Source of the DNA: Micromonospora sp. CB01531
GTDB taxonomy: Bacteria; Actinomycetota; Actinomycetes; Mycobacteriales; Micromonosporaceae
NCBI RefSeq assembly: GCF_001905095.1
Contig: NZ_LWLS01000072.1
Coordinates: 124,001 to 188,000, forward strand
DNA: 64,000 bases
Direction of reading: 5' to 3'
Shown here: piece after piece, positions 35,173 through 43,916 of the stretch
Layout of the letters: each line of letters starts with the position of its first letter
Position numbering within the stretch: the first letter of the stretch is position 1
Program-made: the position numbers and the translations under genes
Notes under the pieces: model-generated
Told to the model about the DNA's origin: nothing
What the model saw: only the letters and a program-made list of their open reading frames with translations
The model's database searches: none

Positions 35173-35256
35173 TCATGATTCGGTGGTGGAGTCCTGCCGG
35201 CAGATCGTGCGCAGGACGTAGGGCATGATGCCCCCGTGCCGGTAGTAGGTGGCCTC
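35173..35256 (-). pseudogene. 3' remnant of an aconitase gene
   Basis: The last 27 codons of an aconitate hydratase, ATYYRHGGIMPYVLRTICRQ, with its own stop at 35173-35175. The rest of the ~900-residue gene is absent, and the homology breaks exactly where the MFS remnant on the other strand begins. This is a rearrangement scar. Confidence 0.65.
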
Positions 35257-35257
35257 C

Positions 35258-35921
35258 CGCGCACCAGTACGACGCTGCCTTCGGCTACTACGCCTTCGCC
35301 GCGTCGCTCGGGCAAGCCGTCGGACCCGGGCTGATCATCGGCTTCGGCGGTGCCCGTCCGCTGCCGGACACCCAGCTGATCTTCCTGGGCGCCATCGTCC
35401 TGACCCTGCCGCTGCTGGCCGTCGCAGGCCTCCTCAAGCCCCCGGCCGGGCGCCGGCCCAACAGTGACCAGGCCGTCGGCCGCGTCCGCGACCTGCTGCG
35501 CCAGCCGGGGCTGACCCGCGCCCTCGTCGTCAGCTGCGTCGTCCTCGCCGCGGTCGGCCTGGCGCTGCTGCTGCTCCCCATGCCGCTGTGGCTGATGGCC
35601 CTCATCATCACCGTCGCCGGCCTCGGGCTCGGCGTCGGGCAACCCCTGACCATGTCCTTCCTCGCCGAGGCCGCACCACCGGGACTGCGCGGCCGGGCGA
35701 TGTCCCTGAGACTCACCGGCAACCGGCTCGGCCAACTCCTGATCCCCACCGCCGCCGGCGTTGTCGCCGCCGGGGCCGGCGCTGCCGGCGTGCTTGGCTT
35801 CACGGCCGCCGGTCTTGCGGTCGCGGCCCTGGCGGCGCGTGGCCTGCACCGGTCGCCGTCGTCGGTCAACCGTCCCGGCCGCGAGGCCGGCAGCACCGCC
35901 AGTCGGAGAGGAAAGCCATGA
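35258..35921 (+). pseudogene. 5'-deleted MFS transporter
   Basis: A frame of ~220 codons with no start codon of its own. It reads QYDAAFGYYAFAASLGQAVG at the break, then membrane segments with PLLAVAGLLKPPAGRRP and GLGVGQPLTMSFLAEAAPPG, and ends in a Ser/Arg-rich tail. These are the middle and C-terminal parts of a drug-exporter-like MFS protein. The N-terminal half is lost, and the segment around 35540-35600 fuses two membrane helices closely, so an internal deletion is also likely. The stop overlaps a short downstream ATG (ATGA). Confidence 0.6.
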
Positions 35922-35968
35922 TCCTTGAACACGCCCCGAGCGGCAGCGGTGCGGGCAGCGGATCGTAG
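35918..35968 (+). pseudogene. 16-codon truncated ORF coupled to the MFS remnant
   Basis: ATG at 35918 with gagaggaaagcc before it, starting MILEHA and then breaking into a Gly/Ser run (PSGSGAGSGS) and a stop. MILEHA is a common opening of small antibiotic-biosynthesis-monooxygenase (ABM) proteins, so this may be the stub of such a gene once coupled to the MFS transporter. Very short, so tentative. Confidence 0.3.
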
Positions 35969-36053
35969 GACCCACCCGCCGGATTGCGCACTTTGGAAGA
36001 AGCCGCGGGACGACGGACGTGACAATCTGTCCCTTTAGCGAGAACTGTGCGTA

Positions 36054-36080
36054 GGTCCACCTGTGCCCGCTGTGTGGACC
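36054..36080. promoter_or_regulatory. Inverted repeat upstream of the exporter gene
   Basis: Perfect 7-base arms GGTCCAC (36054-36060) and GTGGACC (36074-36080) with a 13-base spacer, ending 13 bases before the exporter ATG. It could be an operator for a drug-responsive repressor or an RNA hairpin masking the ribosome binding site (aggaggg at 36081-36087). Confidence 0.45.
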
Positions 36081-36093
36081 AGGAGGGACCCCG

Positions 36094-37698
36094 ATGCACG
36101 TTAACGACAACACGCCAGCCCCGCTGGCGGGGCGGCGCGAGTGGCTGGGCCTGGCGGTCCTGGCCCTTCCCACGCTGCTGCTGTCAGTGGACATCAGCGT
36201 GCTGTTCCTGGCGCTGCCCCGGCTTGACGCAGACCTCGCGGCCACCAGCACCCAACAGCTGTGGATCATCGACGTGTACGGCTTCATGACCGCCGGGTTC
36301 CTCGTCACGATGGGCAGCCTGGGTGACCGGATCGGCCGTCGCCGCCTGCTGCTCATCGGTGCCGCCTGCTTTGGGCTCGTCTCGGTGCTCGCGGCGTACT
36401 CGACCAGCGCCGAGATGCTCATCGGTGCCCGCGCGCTGCTCGGCATCGCCGGAGCCACCGTGATGCCGTCAGCGCTGGCCCTGATCAGCAACATGTTCCC
36501 CAACCCGAAGCAGCAGGGCATGGCCATTGCAGTGTTCATGAGCTGCTTCATGGCCGGCGGTGCCATCGGCCCCGTGGTCGGCGGCGCCATGCTGACCAGC
36601 TTCTGGTGGGGGTCCGTCTTCCTGCTGGCCGTACCGGTCATGCTCCTGCTCCTGGTGGCCGGGCCGGCGCTGCTACCCGAGTACCGGAACCCGGAGGGCG
36701 GGCGGCTCGACCTGGTCAGCGTCGTCCTGTCCCTCGCCGCGATCCTGTCCCTGATCTACGGCATCAAGGAGCTGGCGCGGGCCGGCTGGGAGCTGGTTCC
36801 GGTGCTCAGCCTGGTCATCGGCCTGGTGTTCGCCGCCGTCTTCGTGCGCAGGCAGCGGACGCAGCGCGAGCCGCTCCTCGACCTGCGCCTGTTCCGTCAC
36901 CGCTCGTTCAGCGCCGCCCTGGCCATCATGCTGTTCGGCACCGCGATGATGTCCGGCCTGTCGCTGTTCTTCACCCTGTTCCTCCAGTTGGTGAAGGGAC
37001 TGTCGCCGCTGTCGACCGGGCTGTTGATGGTGATCTCGGCCGTCGGCATGGTGATCGGCGCGATGGTGGCCCCCGGGGTGGCGCAGAAGGTACGCCCCGG
37101 CACGGTGCTCGCCGCCGGCCTCGGCATCGCGGCGATCGGCTTCCTGGTGGTCAGCCGGGTCGAGGAGTCGGCCTCGCTGGCTCTGCCGATCATCGGCATC
37201 GCCATCGTCTCGCTGGGCGCCGGCGCGTTCGCCTCCCTCGGCACCGGCCTGGTGGTCGGATCGGTGCCGCCGGAGAAGGTCGGATCGGCGTCGGCGGTGT
37301 CCGAGACCGGCGGCGAGTTCGGCGTGGCGTTCGGCATTGCCGTGATCGGCAGCGTCGGAACCGCCATCTACCGCAACCTGCTTGAGCTGCCCGCGGAAGT
37401 GCCGGCCGGCGCCGCGACCTCAGCCCGGGAGAACATCACCGGCGCCGCCGCGGCGGCCGCGGAGCTGCCGGAGGTGGTCGGGACGGCCCTGTTCGACGCC
37501 GCCCGGGCCGCGTTCACCACGGCCCTGCACGGCGTGGCAGTGGTCTCCGCGACCATCGCCGTCGGCCTGGCCGTGGTGGCCGTCCTCGCGCTGCGCCAGG
37601 CGCCGCCGACCGGCGCCGTGCCGGCACCCGACGGCGCGGAGGACACCACTCCGGCGCCGGCCGCCGAGCCGATGCCGGCGAGCGGCACTGGCAACTGA
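36094..37698 (+). CDS. 14-TM MFS drug exporter (DHA2/QacA type)
   Basis: 534 residues with fourteen transmembrane segments of the EmrB/QacA subfamily: DISVLFLALPRLDADLAATS (TM1), LWIIDVYGFMTAGFLVTMGS, motif A GDRIGRRRLLLIG and motif C-like MAGGAIGPVVGGAML. Nine-membered enediyne clusters carry a similar exporter (SgcB in C-1027), and this gene borders the sugar and beta-tyrosine genes, so self-resistance by efflux of the product is likely. It is convergent with the nucleotidylyltransferase gene across a strong terminator. Confidence 0.88.
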   Translation: MHVNDNTPAPLAGRREWLGLAVLALPTLLLSVDISVLFLALPRLDADLAATSTQQLWIIDVYGFMTAGFLVTMGSLGDRIGRRRLLLIGAACFGLVSVLAAYSTSAEMLIGARALLGIAGATVMPSALALISNMFPNPKQQGMAIAVFMSCFMAGGAIGPVVGGAMLTSFWWGSVFLLAVPVMLLLLVAGPALLPEYRNPEGGRLDLVSVVLSLAAILSLIYGIKELARAGWELVPVLSLVIGLVFAAVFVRRQRTQREPLLDLRLFRHRSFSAALAIMLFGTAMMSGLSLFFTLFLQLVKGLSPLSTGLLMVISAVGMVIGAMVAPGVAQKVRPGTVLAAGLGIAAIGFLVVSRVEESASLALPIIGIAIVSLGAGAFASLGTGLVVGSVPPEKVGSASAVSETGGEFGVAFGIAVIGSVGTAIYRNLLELPAEVPAGAATSARENITGAAAAAAELPEVVGTALFDAARAAFTTALHGVAVVSATIAVGLAVVAVLALRQAPPTGAVPAPDGAEDTTPAPAAEPMPASGTGN

Positions 37699-37715
37699 TC
37701 ACCCGGACCGTCCGA

Positions 37716-37748
37716 GGCCCGGGCCGGCGTGGGACGCCGGCCCGGGCC
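37716..37748. terminator. Bidirectional hairpin terminator
   Basis: A perfect 15-bp GC stem (37716-37730 with 37734-37748) and GGG loop, 17 bases after the exporter stop and between convergent genes. Confidence 0.8.
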
Positions 37749-37899
37749 GACGCCACCCGGGGGTGCATGGTCCCGGCGCTGGAGAAGCTGACGCCGTAGT
37801 GCCGGCGACGGCTGAGCGCCGGGTCCGGCGGGACGCCGTCACGGCCCCGCCGACCCGGCGGCTCCGCGCGACGATCCGCCGGACCTGGCGCCGCCCCGC

Positions 37900-38964
37900 T
37901 CAGTCGGCGATCTCGACGCGGGTGTGGTCCCCGACGACCAGGCGGTGATACGACCGGTCGCCACCGGGGGCCACGACCGCCGACCGCCCCACCAACGAGC
38001 CGTGCAGGCCCGGGGTCCCGGCGATGGTGGCGCCATCCAGCACGATGGAGTCCGCCAGCCGGGTGTTTCGCAGCACGCAGTGGCTGCCGATGGCGGTGCC
38101 CGGCCCGATCCGGCTGTCCTCCACCAGCGTTCCGTCGCCGATGATCGCCGGTCCGTCGATCCGCGACCGGACCACCCGGGCGCCAGGGCAGATCACCACC
38201 TGGCCGGTCAGCCGGCTGTCCGCGTCGACCTCGCCGGCCACCTCGCCCCGCAGCTCGCCGAGCAGCCGGCGGTTGCAGTCCAGGACGTCCTCCAGCTGGC
38301 CGGCGTCCTTCCAGTAGCCCGCGTACTCGCTCGCCCGGACCTCGAAGTCGTGGCTGACCAACCACTGGATCGCGTCGGTGATCTCCAGCTCGCCGCGGGC
38401 CGAGGGGCGTACGGCGGCGACCGCCTGGTGGATCGCGGCGGTGAAGAAGTAGACCCCGATCAGCGCCAGGTCGCTGCGTGGTTGCTGCGGCTTCTCCACA
38501 ACGCGCCGCACCCGCCCGGTGGTGTCCAACTCGGCGACGCCGAACGCCCGGGGGTCGGTGACCTTCTGGAGGACGACGTGCGCCGCTGGGCGGCGTCGGC
38601 GGAAGTCGGCAGCGACGTCCCGGATGCCGTCGGGGAGCATGTTGTCGCCGAGGTACATGACGAATTCCTCGTCGCCGAGGAAGTCGCGGGCCAGTCGTAC
38701 GCAGTGGGCCAGACCCAACGGCTGGTCCTGCGGCAGGTAGGTCACCCGCAGGCCGAAGCGGTCGCCGTCCCCGATCGCCTCGGCGATCGCGGGGCCGCCG
38801 TCGCCCACCACGATGCCGACCTCGTCGACGCCCACCTGGCGGATGTTGCCCAGCACATGTTCCAGCACGGGCTTGCCGGCCACCGGGATGAGCTGCTTGG
38901 GCATCGAGTAGCTGAACGGTCGCAGGCGCGTGCCCGCACCCCCCGAGAGCACCAGGGCCTTCAT
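37900..38964 (-). CDS. Glucose-1-phosphate thymidylyltransferase (long RmlA/StrD type)
   Basis: 354 residues. The nucleotidyltransferase domain (~1-240) begins LVLSGGAGTRLRP and has the MPKQL active-site Lys, YLGDNMLPDG and VEKPQQPRSDLA. A left-handed beta-helix repeats at ~255-354 (ICPGARVVRSRIDGPAIIGD). The C-terminal helix makes it the StrD/AclY-like long form typical of antibiotic clusters, equivalent in role to SgcA1. It makes dTDP-glucose from glucose-1-phosphate and dTTP, the entry to the deoxysugar path. ATG at 38964 with gaggaga upstream. Confidence 0.92.
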   Translation of the reverse strand: MKALVLSGGAGTRLRPFSYSMPKQLIPVAGKPVLEHVLGNIRQVGVDEVGIVVGDGGPAIAEAIGDGDRFGLRVTYLPQDQPLGLAHCVRLARDFLGDEEFVMYLGDNMLPDGIRDVAADFRRRRPAAHVVLQKVTDPRAFGVAELDTTGRVRRVVEKPQQPRSDLALIGVYFFTAAIHQAVAAVRPSARGELEITDAIQWLVSHDFEVRASEYAGYWKDAGQLEDVLDCNRRLLGELRGEVAGEVDADSRLTGQVVICPGARVVRSRIDGPAIIGDGTLVEDSRIGPGTAIGSHCVLRNTRLADSIVLDGATIAGTPGLHGSLVGRSAVVAPGGDRSYHRLVVGDHTRVEIAD

Positions 38965-39130
38965 GGATGTCGGTCTCCTCTGTCGAGTGCTGCTTCGTGG
39001 CGATGAAGACACGGCGGTCCACATGCCCGTCCGGGCGGAGCTGGACTGCCCAGCGTTGGTGAACGGCTCCGGGGCGTGTGGTTGCGCCGTACCGGAGCGC
39101 TGGGACGTCGCGCGCGGGCGGACAGCGACG

Positions 39131-39166
39131 CGCGGCCCGCCTCGCGAAGGCGAGGCACGGGCCGCG
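39131..39166 (-). terminator. Hairpin between SgcJ-like and thymidylyltransferase genes
   Basis: Arms CGCGGCCCG/CGGGCCGCG with an inner CTCGC/GCGAG pair and gaag loop, interrupted by a small internal loop. It probably ends the SgcJ-like transcript. Confidence 0.55.
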
Positions 39167-39239
39167 GGTCACCAGCGGATCGCGACCGCCGCCGGTGCCG
39201 GCCGTACGCCGGCGGGTGTTGGGCTCCGCTCTGCCCGGC

Positions 39240-39273
39240 GTCGGTACGGCTGGGGATTGCTCACCGTACCGAC
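39240..39273 (-). terminator. Hairpin just after the SgcJ-like gene
   Basis: Perfect 10-base arms GTCGGTACGG/CCGTACCGAC with a 14-base loop, beginning eight bases after the stop. Confidence 0.5.
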
Positions 39274-39280
39274 GTCGGCG

Positions 39281-39697
39281 TCACGACGCCCGGAGGGGCG
39301 TGTTCTGGTAGGCGGTGATGAGCCAGTCCGGTCCCTGCTTGACCAGCGTCCAGGTGGCCCGGATGGCCCGTTCGGGAGCGACCTCGGTCTCGCCCGGTTG
39401 GAGCACGCCGCCCTGGGTGATGACCAGCGCGGCACCCTCGCCCAACTGCTTCACCGCCAGCGGGGTTCCGGTCACGTTGGTGCCCTTGTACGGCCCGGCG
39501 TACGCCTGGCTCATGAAGCCTTGGATCTCCTTGCGACCGGTGAGGAAGACGCCGGGCAGGATCAGCGTGCCGTCCTCGGCGAACGCGGCTGCGAACGCCG
39601 CCCCGTCGTTGTCGGCCCAGGCCTGCACGATGCGCCCGGGTACCGCCTGGATGGCGGCGGCCGTCTCGTTGTCGAGCGCCGCGTCGATATCCAGCAT
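39281..39697 (-). CDS. SgcJ/EcaC family NTF2-like protein
   Basis: 138 residues of the NTF2 fold: GRIVQAWADNDGAAFAAAFA, DGTLILPGVFLTGRKEIQGF, AYAGPYKGTNVTGTPLAV and ERAIRATWTLVKQGPDWLIT. This matches the SgcJ/EcaC family named after SgcJ of the C-1027 enediyne cluster, where it supports enediyne core production. The family also occurs outside such clusters, so alone it is not proof. ATG at 39697 has ggaagga 8 bases upstream. It is divergent from the N,N-dimethyltransferase. Confidence 0.85.
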   Translation of the reverse strand: MLDIDAALDNETAAAIQAVPGRIVQAWADNDGAAFAAAFAEDGTLILPGVFLTGRKEIQGFMSQAYAGPYKGTNVTGTPLAVKQLGEGAALVITQGGVLQPGETEVAPERAIRATWTLVKQGPDWLITAYQNTPLRAS

Positions 39698-40025
39698 CCT
39701 AATTGTCCTTCCGTGGGGTCGGCGGCTGTGGCTGTATCGTTTCGCCACGGACTCCTCCGGCGCATCTCGTTGATTGCGGTCAACCGACCTGCGGAATGCG
39801 CGCCGCAACTCAGGAGATGCGCCGTCGGCCCGGCGACGGGACGCTGGCATCATGGCCGAACCTGGCGGCAGAACCGGATCGATCCCCTGACGAAAACGGC
39901 AGTCGCCTGCCGGCGCGCCGAACTCGGCGGCCGCCGCAGAGCGTGACCGCGAATGTTGACGGCCGCTTGCCTGCTCGAATCCAGAACTGATGAGCCGGTC
40001 GTCCCGGCGTGGCAAGGAGAGACTG
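39698..40025. other. Divergent promoter region
   Basis: Spacer between the SgcJ-like gene and the sugar N,N-dimethyltransferase. It holds no gene I can support. Frames crossing it are extensions of the flanking genes without homology. Two outward promoters are expected here. Confidence 0.45.
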
Positions 40026-40757
40026 ATGGAATACGGACCGGATCACGCTGAACTCTACGACCTCGTTTTCCGTAGCCGGGGTAAGGACTTCGGGGCCGAG
40101 GCGGAGCAGCACAGCCGCCTGATTCGGGCCCGGATTCCCGAGGCGAAGACCCTGCTGGACGTGGCCTGCGGCACCGGTGCCCATCTGGCGGCCTTCGCGA
40201 GCCTCTTCGACCACGTGGAGGGACTCGAACTCACGTCGGCGATGCGGGAGGTGGCGAGAAGGAGGCTGCCGCAGGCCACCGTACACCCGGGCAACATGCT
40301 TGATTTCGATCTCGGCCGCACCTTCGATGCCGTGACCTGTATCGGTAACGCCGTGGCCGAGGTGAAGTCCGCCGATGAGCTGGTCACCACGATCGGCCGC
40401 ATGGCGGAGCACCTTGTCTCGGGCGGAGTCCTGGTGATCGAACCGTGGTGGTTTCCGGAGAACTTCATCGACGGTTACATCGGCAGCCACCTGGCCGAGG
40501 AGAGCGGTCGCGTCGTATCGCGGATAAGCCACTCGACGAAGCAGGGGAACAGAAGCCGCATCGAAATTCATTGCGTTGTCGCGGACAGCACCGGCATAAC
40601 GGGATTCACCGACGTTCTCTCCGTGGGCCTGTTCAGCCGCGAACAGTACGAGGCGGCGTTCCGGGACGCCGGCTGCACGGTGGAACTGACGCCCCCGTTG
40701 AGACTGGGGGACGGGCGGCCCACCAGCCCGGGAATATTCGTCGGAGTGCGTAAGTGA
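40026..40757 (+). CDS. dTDP-aminosugar N,N-dimethyltransferase (TylM1/DesVI type)
   Basis: 243 residues, close in pattern along the whole length to DesVI and TylM1: DHAELYDLVFRSRGKDFGAE, SAM motif I LLDVACGTGAHLAAF, VVEP-like VLVIEPWWFPENFIDGYIG, ISHSTKQGNRSRIEIHCVVA and a final GIFVGVRK. These enzymes add two methyl groups to the amino group of a dTDP-aminodeoxysugar. In C-1027 the SgcA5 step is of this kind. aaggagag precedes the ATG at 40026. It shows that the cluster makes a dimethylamino sugar. Confidence 0.93.
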   Translation: MEYGPDHAELYDLVFRSRGKDFGAEAEQHSRLIRARIPEAKTLLDVACGTGAHLAAFASLFDHVEGLELTSAMREVARRRLPQATVHPGNMLDFDLGRTFDAVTCIGNAVAEVKSADELVTTIGRMAEHLVSGGVLVIEPWWFPENFIDGYIGSHLAEESGRVVSRISHSTKQGNRSRIEIHCVVADSTGITGFTDVLSVGLFSREQYEAAFRDAGCTVELTPPLRLGDGRPTSPGIFVGVRK

Positions 40758-40791
40758 GACCCCGCGGCGTAGCCCCCACGTCGCGCCCCGG

Positions 40792-41402
40792 CTATGACGC
40801 TCGGCACCCTTCGGGCGTCCGCGGCGTCAGCCGTTGCCGGCGGAGATCCAGCATGTAGAACACCTTGTCAAAGCGGCGCTCGCCGACGGCGACGAAATCG
40901 GGCAGCCGGCCGTACTCGGTGAAGCCCAGCGACCGGTAGAGGTGCAGGGCGCTGCTGTTGTCGCCACGGGCGTCCAGGGTGAGGACCTCGATACCGGAGC
41001 GCCGGGCGTCAGCGATCAAGGCGGCGGTCAGCGCTCGACCGACGCCACGCCCCTGGGCGGCGCCATCCACCGCGATCTTCTCCAGGTCGGCGTGCGGTCG
41101 GTGAGTCGGTCGGGCATAGCGCAGCCAGTAGCCCAGCCCGACGAGCCGACGGTCGAGGTACGCGGCACGCAGAGACCCGTCCCCGGCCCGTACCGCCCGG
41201 ACGACGTGGCCGAGAAGCTCCGCCACGTCGGCGCGTGACGGTGGTTCGACCCAGCCCAGCGCGGCGCCGGCGCGGACCAGGTCCGCCAGGATCTGCTGGG
41301 CGGACTCCGCAAACCGGGCCTGAAGGTGGGGTCGGATGCCAGCGCCGCCGCGTCCACGATGGCCGGCGCAACTGGCGCGCTGCTGGCTGCGGAGGTGTTC
41401 AC
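40792..41402 (-). pseudogene. GNAT acetyltransferase with an apparent frameshift
   Basis: From 41315 leftwards the frame gives a good GNAT: RFAESAQQILADLVRAGAAL, LEKIAVDGAAQGRGVGRALT (acetyl-CoA motif) and LHLYRSLGFTEYGRLPDFVA. Upstream it lacks a plausible start. The neighbouring frame, beginning with GTG at 41400-41402, reads NTSAASSAPVAPAIVDAAAL and then ASDPTF, which looks like the missing N-terminus. One base appears lost near 41318-41322. Either the gene is dead or the sequence has an error there. It ends the leftward sugar operon; a role in acylating the product or in resistance is possible. Confidence 0.55.
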
Positions 41403-41455
41403 GGTCCCGAGCGTAGCCAGGTGCCGGTGGCCCAGCCGCTGCCATGCACCCTGGG

Positions 41456-42436
41456 TCAGCCCAGCACCACCACCGGACCATCCTCCTGGCCGCTCGATGC
41501 CGCTCGGACGAGACGGTCGAGGGTACGGGCATCGCTCAGCAACGGAGCATCGAACTCCCTCGAGTTGTCGTGCACCGCGTCGACGACCCTGGAGAGGAAG
41601 ATCCGCATGCTGTCGGCCGGGCCCACGTGTCGTACGTGCCTCTCGCCATGGGATTCGATCTGGATGCCGACGGTCATGTCCGGCAAGGCCGAGAAGGGGC
41701 GTTCGAGGTCGACGGACAGTTGTCGTCCCAGCAAGAGCAGGGAGTTTCGATAGGTCGTGGTGAACCCGAACTGCCCGACGATCGTCTTGCCGCCCGGATA
41801 ACCCGCCAGGACGCTGTAGGACGTTTCCAGGCCGTCCGCGGTGCGGTCGCCCGCAATGACCTGCACCTGCTCCGGTTCCGCGCCCCACAGAACTCTCCCC
41901 AGGGACGCCAGATAGGGGCCGGTGTCGAGCAGGGCGCCGCCACCCCTGCCGCGGTCGTGCCGGAAGTCGTCTGCCGGTACGGGCGGGGTGAACACGGCGA
42001 CGACCTTGGTGACATCCGTGTCGAGGCCGTCGACGAGTGATCTGACCTCCGCGAACATCGGATGGAACGAATAGCACGTCGCCTCCGCGAGCACGCGGGA
42101 GGACGATCGAGCCAGCGACACCATCGCCTCAGCCGTGTCGAGGCTCAGGAACGCCGGCTTGTCCACGACCACGTGGTGACCCTGCTCTATCGCATACCGA
42201 ACGGCCTGCGCATGCTCGCTGTTCACCAGCGAGACGTAGACGAGGCCGGGCGCATTCGCCTGCAGCGCGGCACGCCAGTCGGCGTAGATCTGCCCCAGCT
42301 TCGGTAGCGAGCCGACGGTCGCGCGGTCGGCGTGCGAGCTGGCGATGTTGATCGCCTCGATCTCGTTCATGGCGGACGCGGCCGGTAGCACGCGACGCCG
42401 GGCGAATCTCGACATGCCGATCAGAAGAAGTTCCAT
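41456..42436 (-). CDS. dTDP-sugar 3-ketoreductase (Gfo/Idh/MocA family)
   Basis: 326 residues with an N-terminal Rossmann fold, the family's catalytic-region Lys in HHVVVDKPAFLSLDTAEAM (~93) and LLDTGPYLASLGRVLWG (~175). In 2-deoxysugar pathways such as forosamine (SpnN), digitoxose and kijanose (KijD10), a Gfo/Idh reductase reduces the 3-keto group left by the 2,3-dehydratase. It directly follows the 2,3-dehydratase gene here, which supports that role. Confidence 0.85.
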   Translation of the reverse strand: MELLLIGMSRFARRRVLPAASAMNEIEAINIASSHADRATVGSLPKLGQIYADWRAALQANAPGLVYVSLVNSEHAQAVRYAIEQGHHVVVDKPAFLSLDTAEAMVSLARSSSRVLAEATCYSFHPMFAEVRSLVDGLDTDVTKVVAVFTPPVPADDFRHDRGRGGGALLDTGPYLASLGRVLWGAEPEQVQVIAGDRTADGLETSYSVLAGYPGGKTIVGQFGFTTTYRNSLLLLGRQLSVDLERPFSALPDMTVGIQIESHGERHVRHVGPADSMRIFLSRVVDAVHDNSREFDAPLLSDARTLDRLVRAASSGQEDGPVVVLG

Positions 42437-42494
42437 GGGTCGCTCCGGATCGCCGCGCCAGAACTGGCGGTGTGGTCGTGGCGGGGACGGGTGG

Positions 42495-43877
42495 TCAGAG
42501 GAGGCAGGCCATCAGGCTTCGTGCCTCGACGTTGACGTAGTAGCCAGCGTGCACCAGTCGGTTGAGCAGACCGAGCGTCATCCACCGATAGTTCTCCGGC
42601 GCGTCAACGGGATGATCCTCGGGAAGCTCGATCACCAGGTGCTTCGTGTCCGCCCGGTGGAACCGGCCGCCGTCCTCTGATTGCAGCGACTCCATCCGCA
42701 CCTGCGAAGCGGGGGCGGTGAGGTACTCCACGAGCGGTGGAAGATCCTGCGGCCCGCGGCAATAGCCCGGTGCGAGTTGAATCGTGGCGGCGAGTTCGAG
42801 CCGGTCCGTGAGGCCCGGCTGCACCATCGCCTGGACCAGAAACTGGAGCACTCCCGAACGGCGCTGGCAGACGAAGGCCACCAGGTTGCCGGGAACGGGT
42901 TCGAGCATCGGTTGCCACCACCGGCCGACCTCCCGGCTCGTCGCCTCCACCGAGAGTCCGATAATCCGGAAGAAGGCGCCGTCGCGGTGCCTGATGCTTT
43001 GCCCGTCGGCGATCCAGCCGTCCAGCCCTGACAGGCCGACCCGCCGTACGTCCAGCGTGAAGAGTTCCTTCTGGTCGATGAGCCAGGTCATCGCGGCGGA
43101 CACGTCCGCGTCGGATCGGGCCAGGCCGTGCGACGCGATGACCTGAGCCTGAAACTCGTCGGCGGTGCGGCCGTCGACCAGCCCGCCGCCGGCCGCCCCG
43201 TAGGAGATGCAGCCCAACACCGTACGGGCGTTCATGTTCACGTTCCCGCGGGCGAGCTGGCGCCGCAGTTGGCCCAGGGTGAGCCAGGCGAAGTCCTCCC
43301 TCATCGGGACTTCCTCATCCGGCGGGAGCTCCACGATCATGTTGCGATTTCGCTTGTAGAGGTACCAGGACGCGTGCTCGGACAGCAGCCGGTCCACCAC
43401 GATGCGACCGCGGGTGGGCCGGAGAAAGTACTCCAGGTACGGGGTGGACCGCCCGCCGTGGACCCGCTGATAGTTGCTCGGCGTCGCCTGCACCGTCGCC
43501 GCGTACTGGACCAGCCTGGTGTTGCCCGGTTCCATCTTCACCTGCATCAGGAAGTGGTGGACGCCGTTGATCCGTTTGACCAGGATCCCGAGGATTCCGA
43601 TCTCGGGCTGCACGATGATCGGCTGACCCCATTGGGACGCCGGACCGAAATTCGTCCGTACGGACAGGCCTTCGATCGTGAAGAAGCGGCCCGAGGAGTG
43701 GATGAGGCGGTCGTCGATCCGCCACTCGGGGAGGGTCTCCAACGGCACTTCCTCCACCTTGTAGGAGGAGGCCGCGAACCGTTCCTTGAGAAAGGTGTCC
43801 GGATCAGGCGTCTCCGGGCTGCTCGCCGTCAGGGCCGACAGCAGGAAGTCGTCAGCGCGGCTCACCGAGGGTGGCAT
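42495..43877 (-). CDS. dTDP-4-keto-6-deoxyglucose 2,3-dehydratase
   Basis: 460 residues built of two tandem homologous halves (~25-230 and ~250-455), each with the family signature: FAWLTLGQLRRQLARGNVNM and YRWMTLGLLNRLVHAGYYVN, plus LEYFLRPTRG and VEYLTAPASQ. This is the EvaA/TylX3/SpnO/KijB1 type, which removes the C2 hydroxyl and leads to 2-deoxysugars. The Nudix-like double fold and length are normal. It sits between the C-methyltransferase and the 3-ketoreductase in one operon; gaggagag precedes the ATG. Confidence 0.93.
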   Translation of the reverse strand: MPPSVSRADDFLLSALTASSPETPDPDTFLKERFAASSYKVEEVPLETLPEWRIDDRLIHSSGRFFTIEGLSVRTNFGPASQWGQPIIVQPEIGILGILVKRINGVHHFLMQVKMEPGNTRLVQYAATVQATPSNYQRVHGGRSTPYLEYFLRPTRGRIVVDRLLSEHASWYLYKRNRNMIVELPPDEEVPMREDFAWLTLGQLRRQLARGNVNMNARTVLGCISYGAAGGGLVDGRTADEFQAQVIASHGLARSDADVSAAMTWLIDQKELFTLDVRRVGLSGLDGWIADGQSIRHRDGAFFRIIGLSVEATSREVGRWWQPMLEPVPGNLVAFVCQRRSGVLQFLVQAMVQPGLTDRLELAATIQLAPGYCRGPQDLPPLVEYLTAPASQVRMESLQSEDGGRFHRADTKHLVIELPEDHPVDAPENYRWMTLGLLNRLVHAGYYVNVEARSLMACLL

Positions 43878-43916
43878 GGGTTCTCTCCTCCGGGCGGGCA
43901 GGGCGAACGAGCCGGG

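Larger units (their letters stand above)
38965..39280. other. Intergenic region with two terminator hairpins
   Basis: Lies between the leftward SgcJ-like gene and the start of the thymidylyltransferase gene. Two hairpins are present (listed separately). No gene is supported. The thymidylyltransferase promoter should lie in the 39000-39120 part. Confidence 0.5.
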
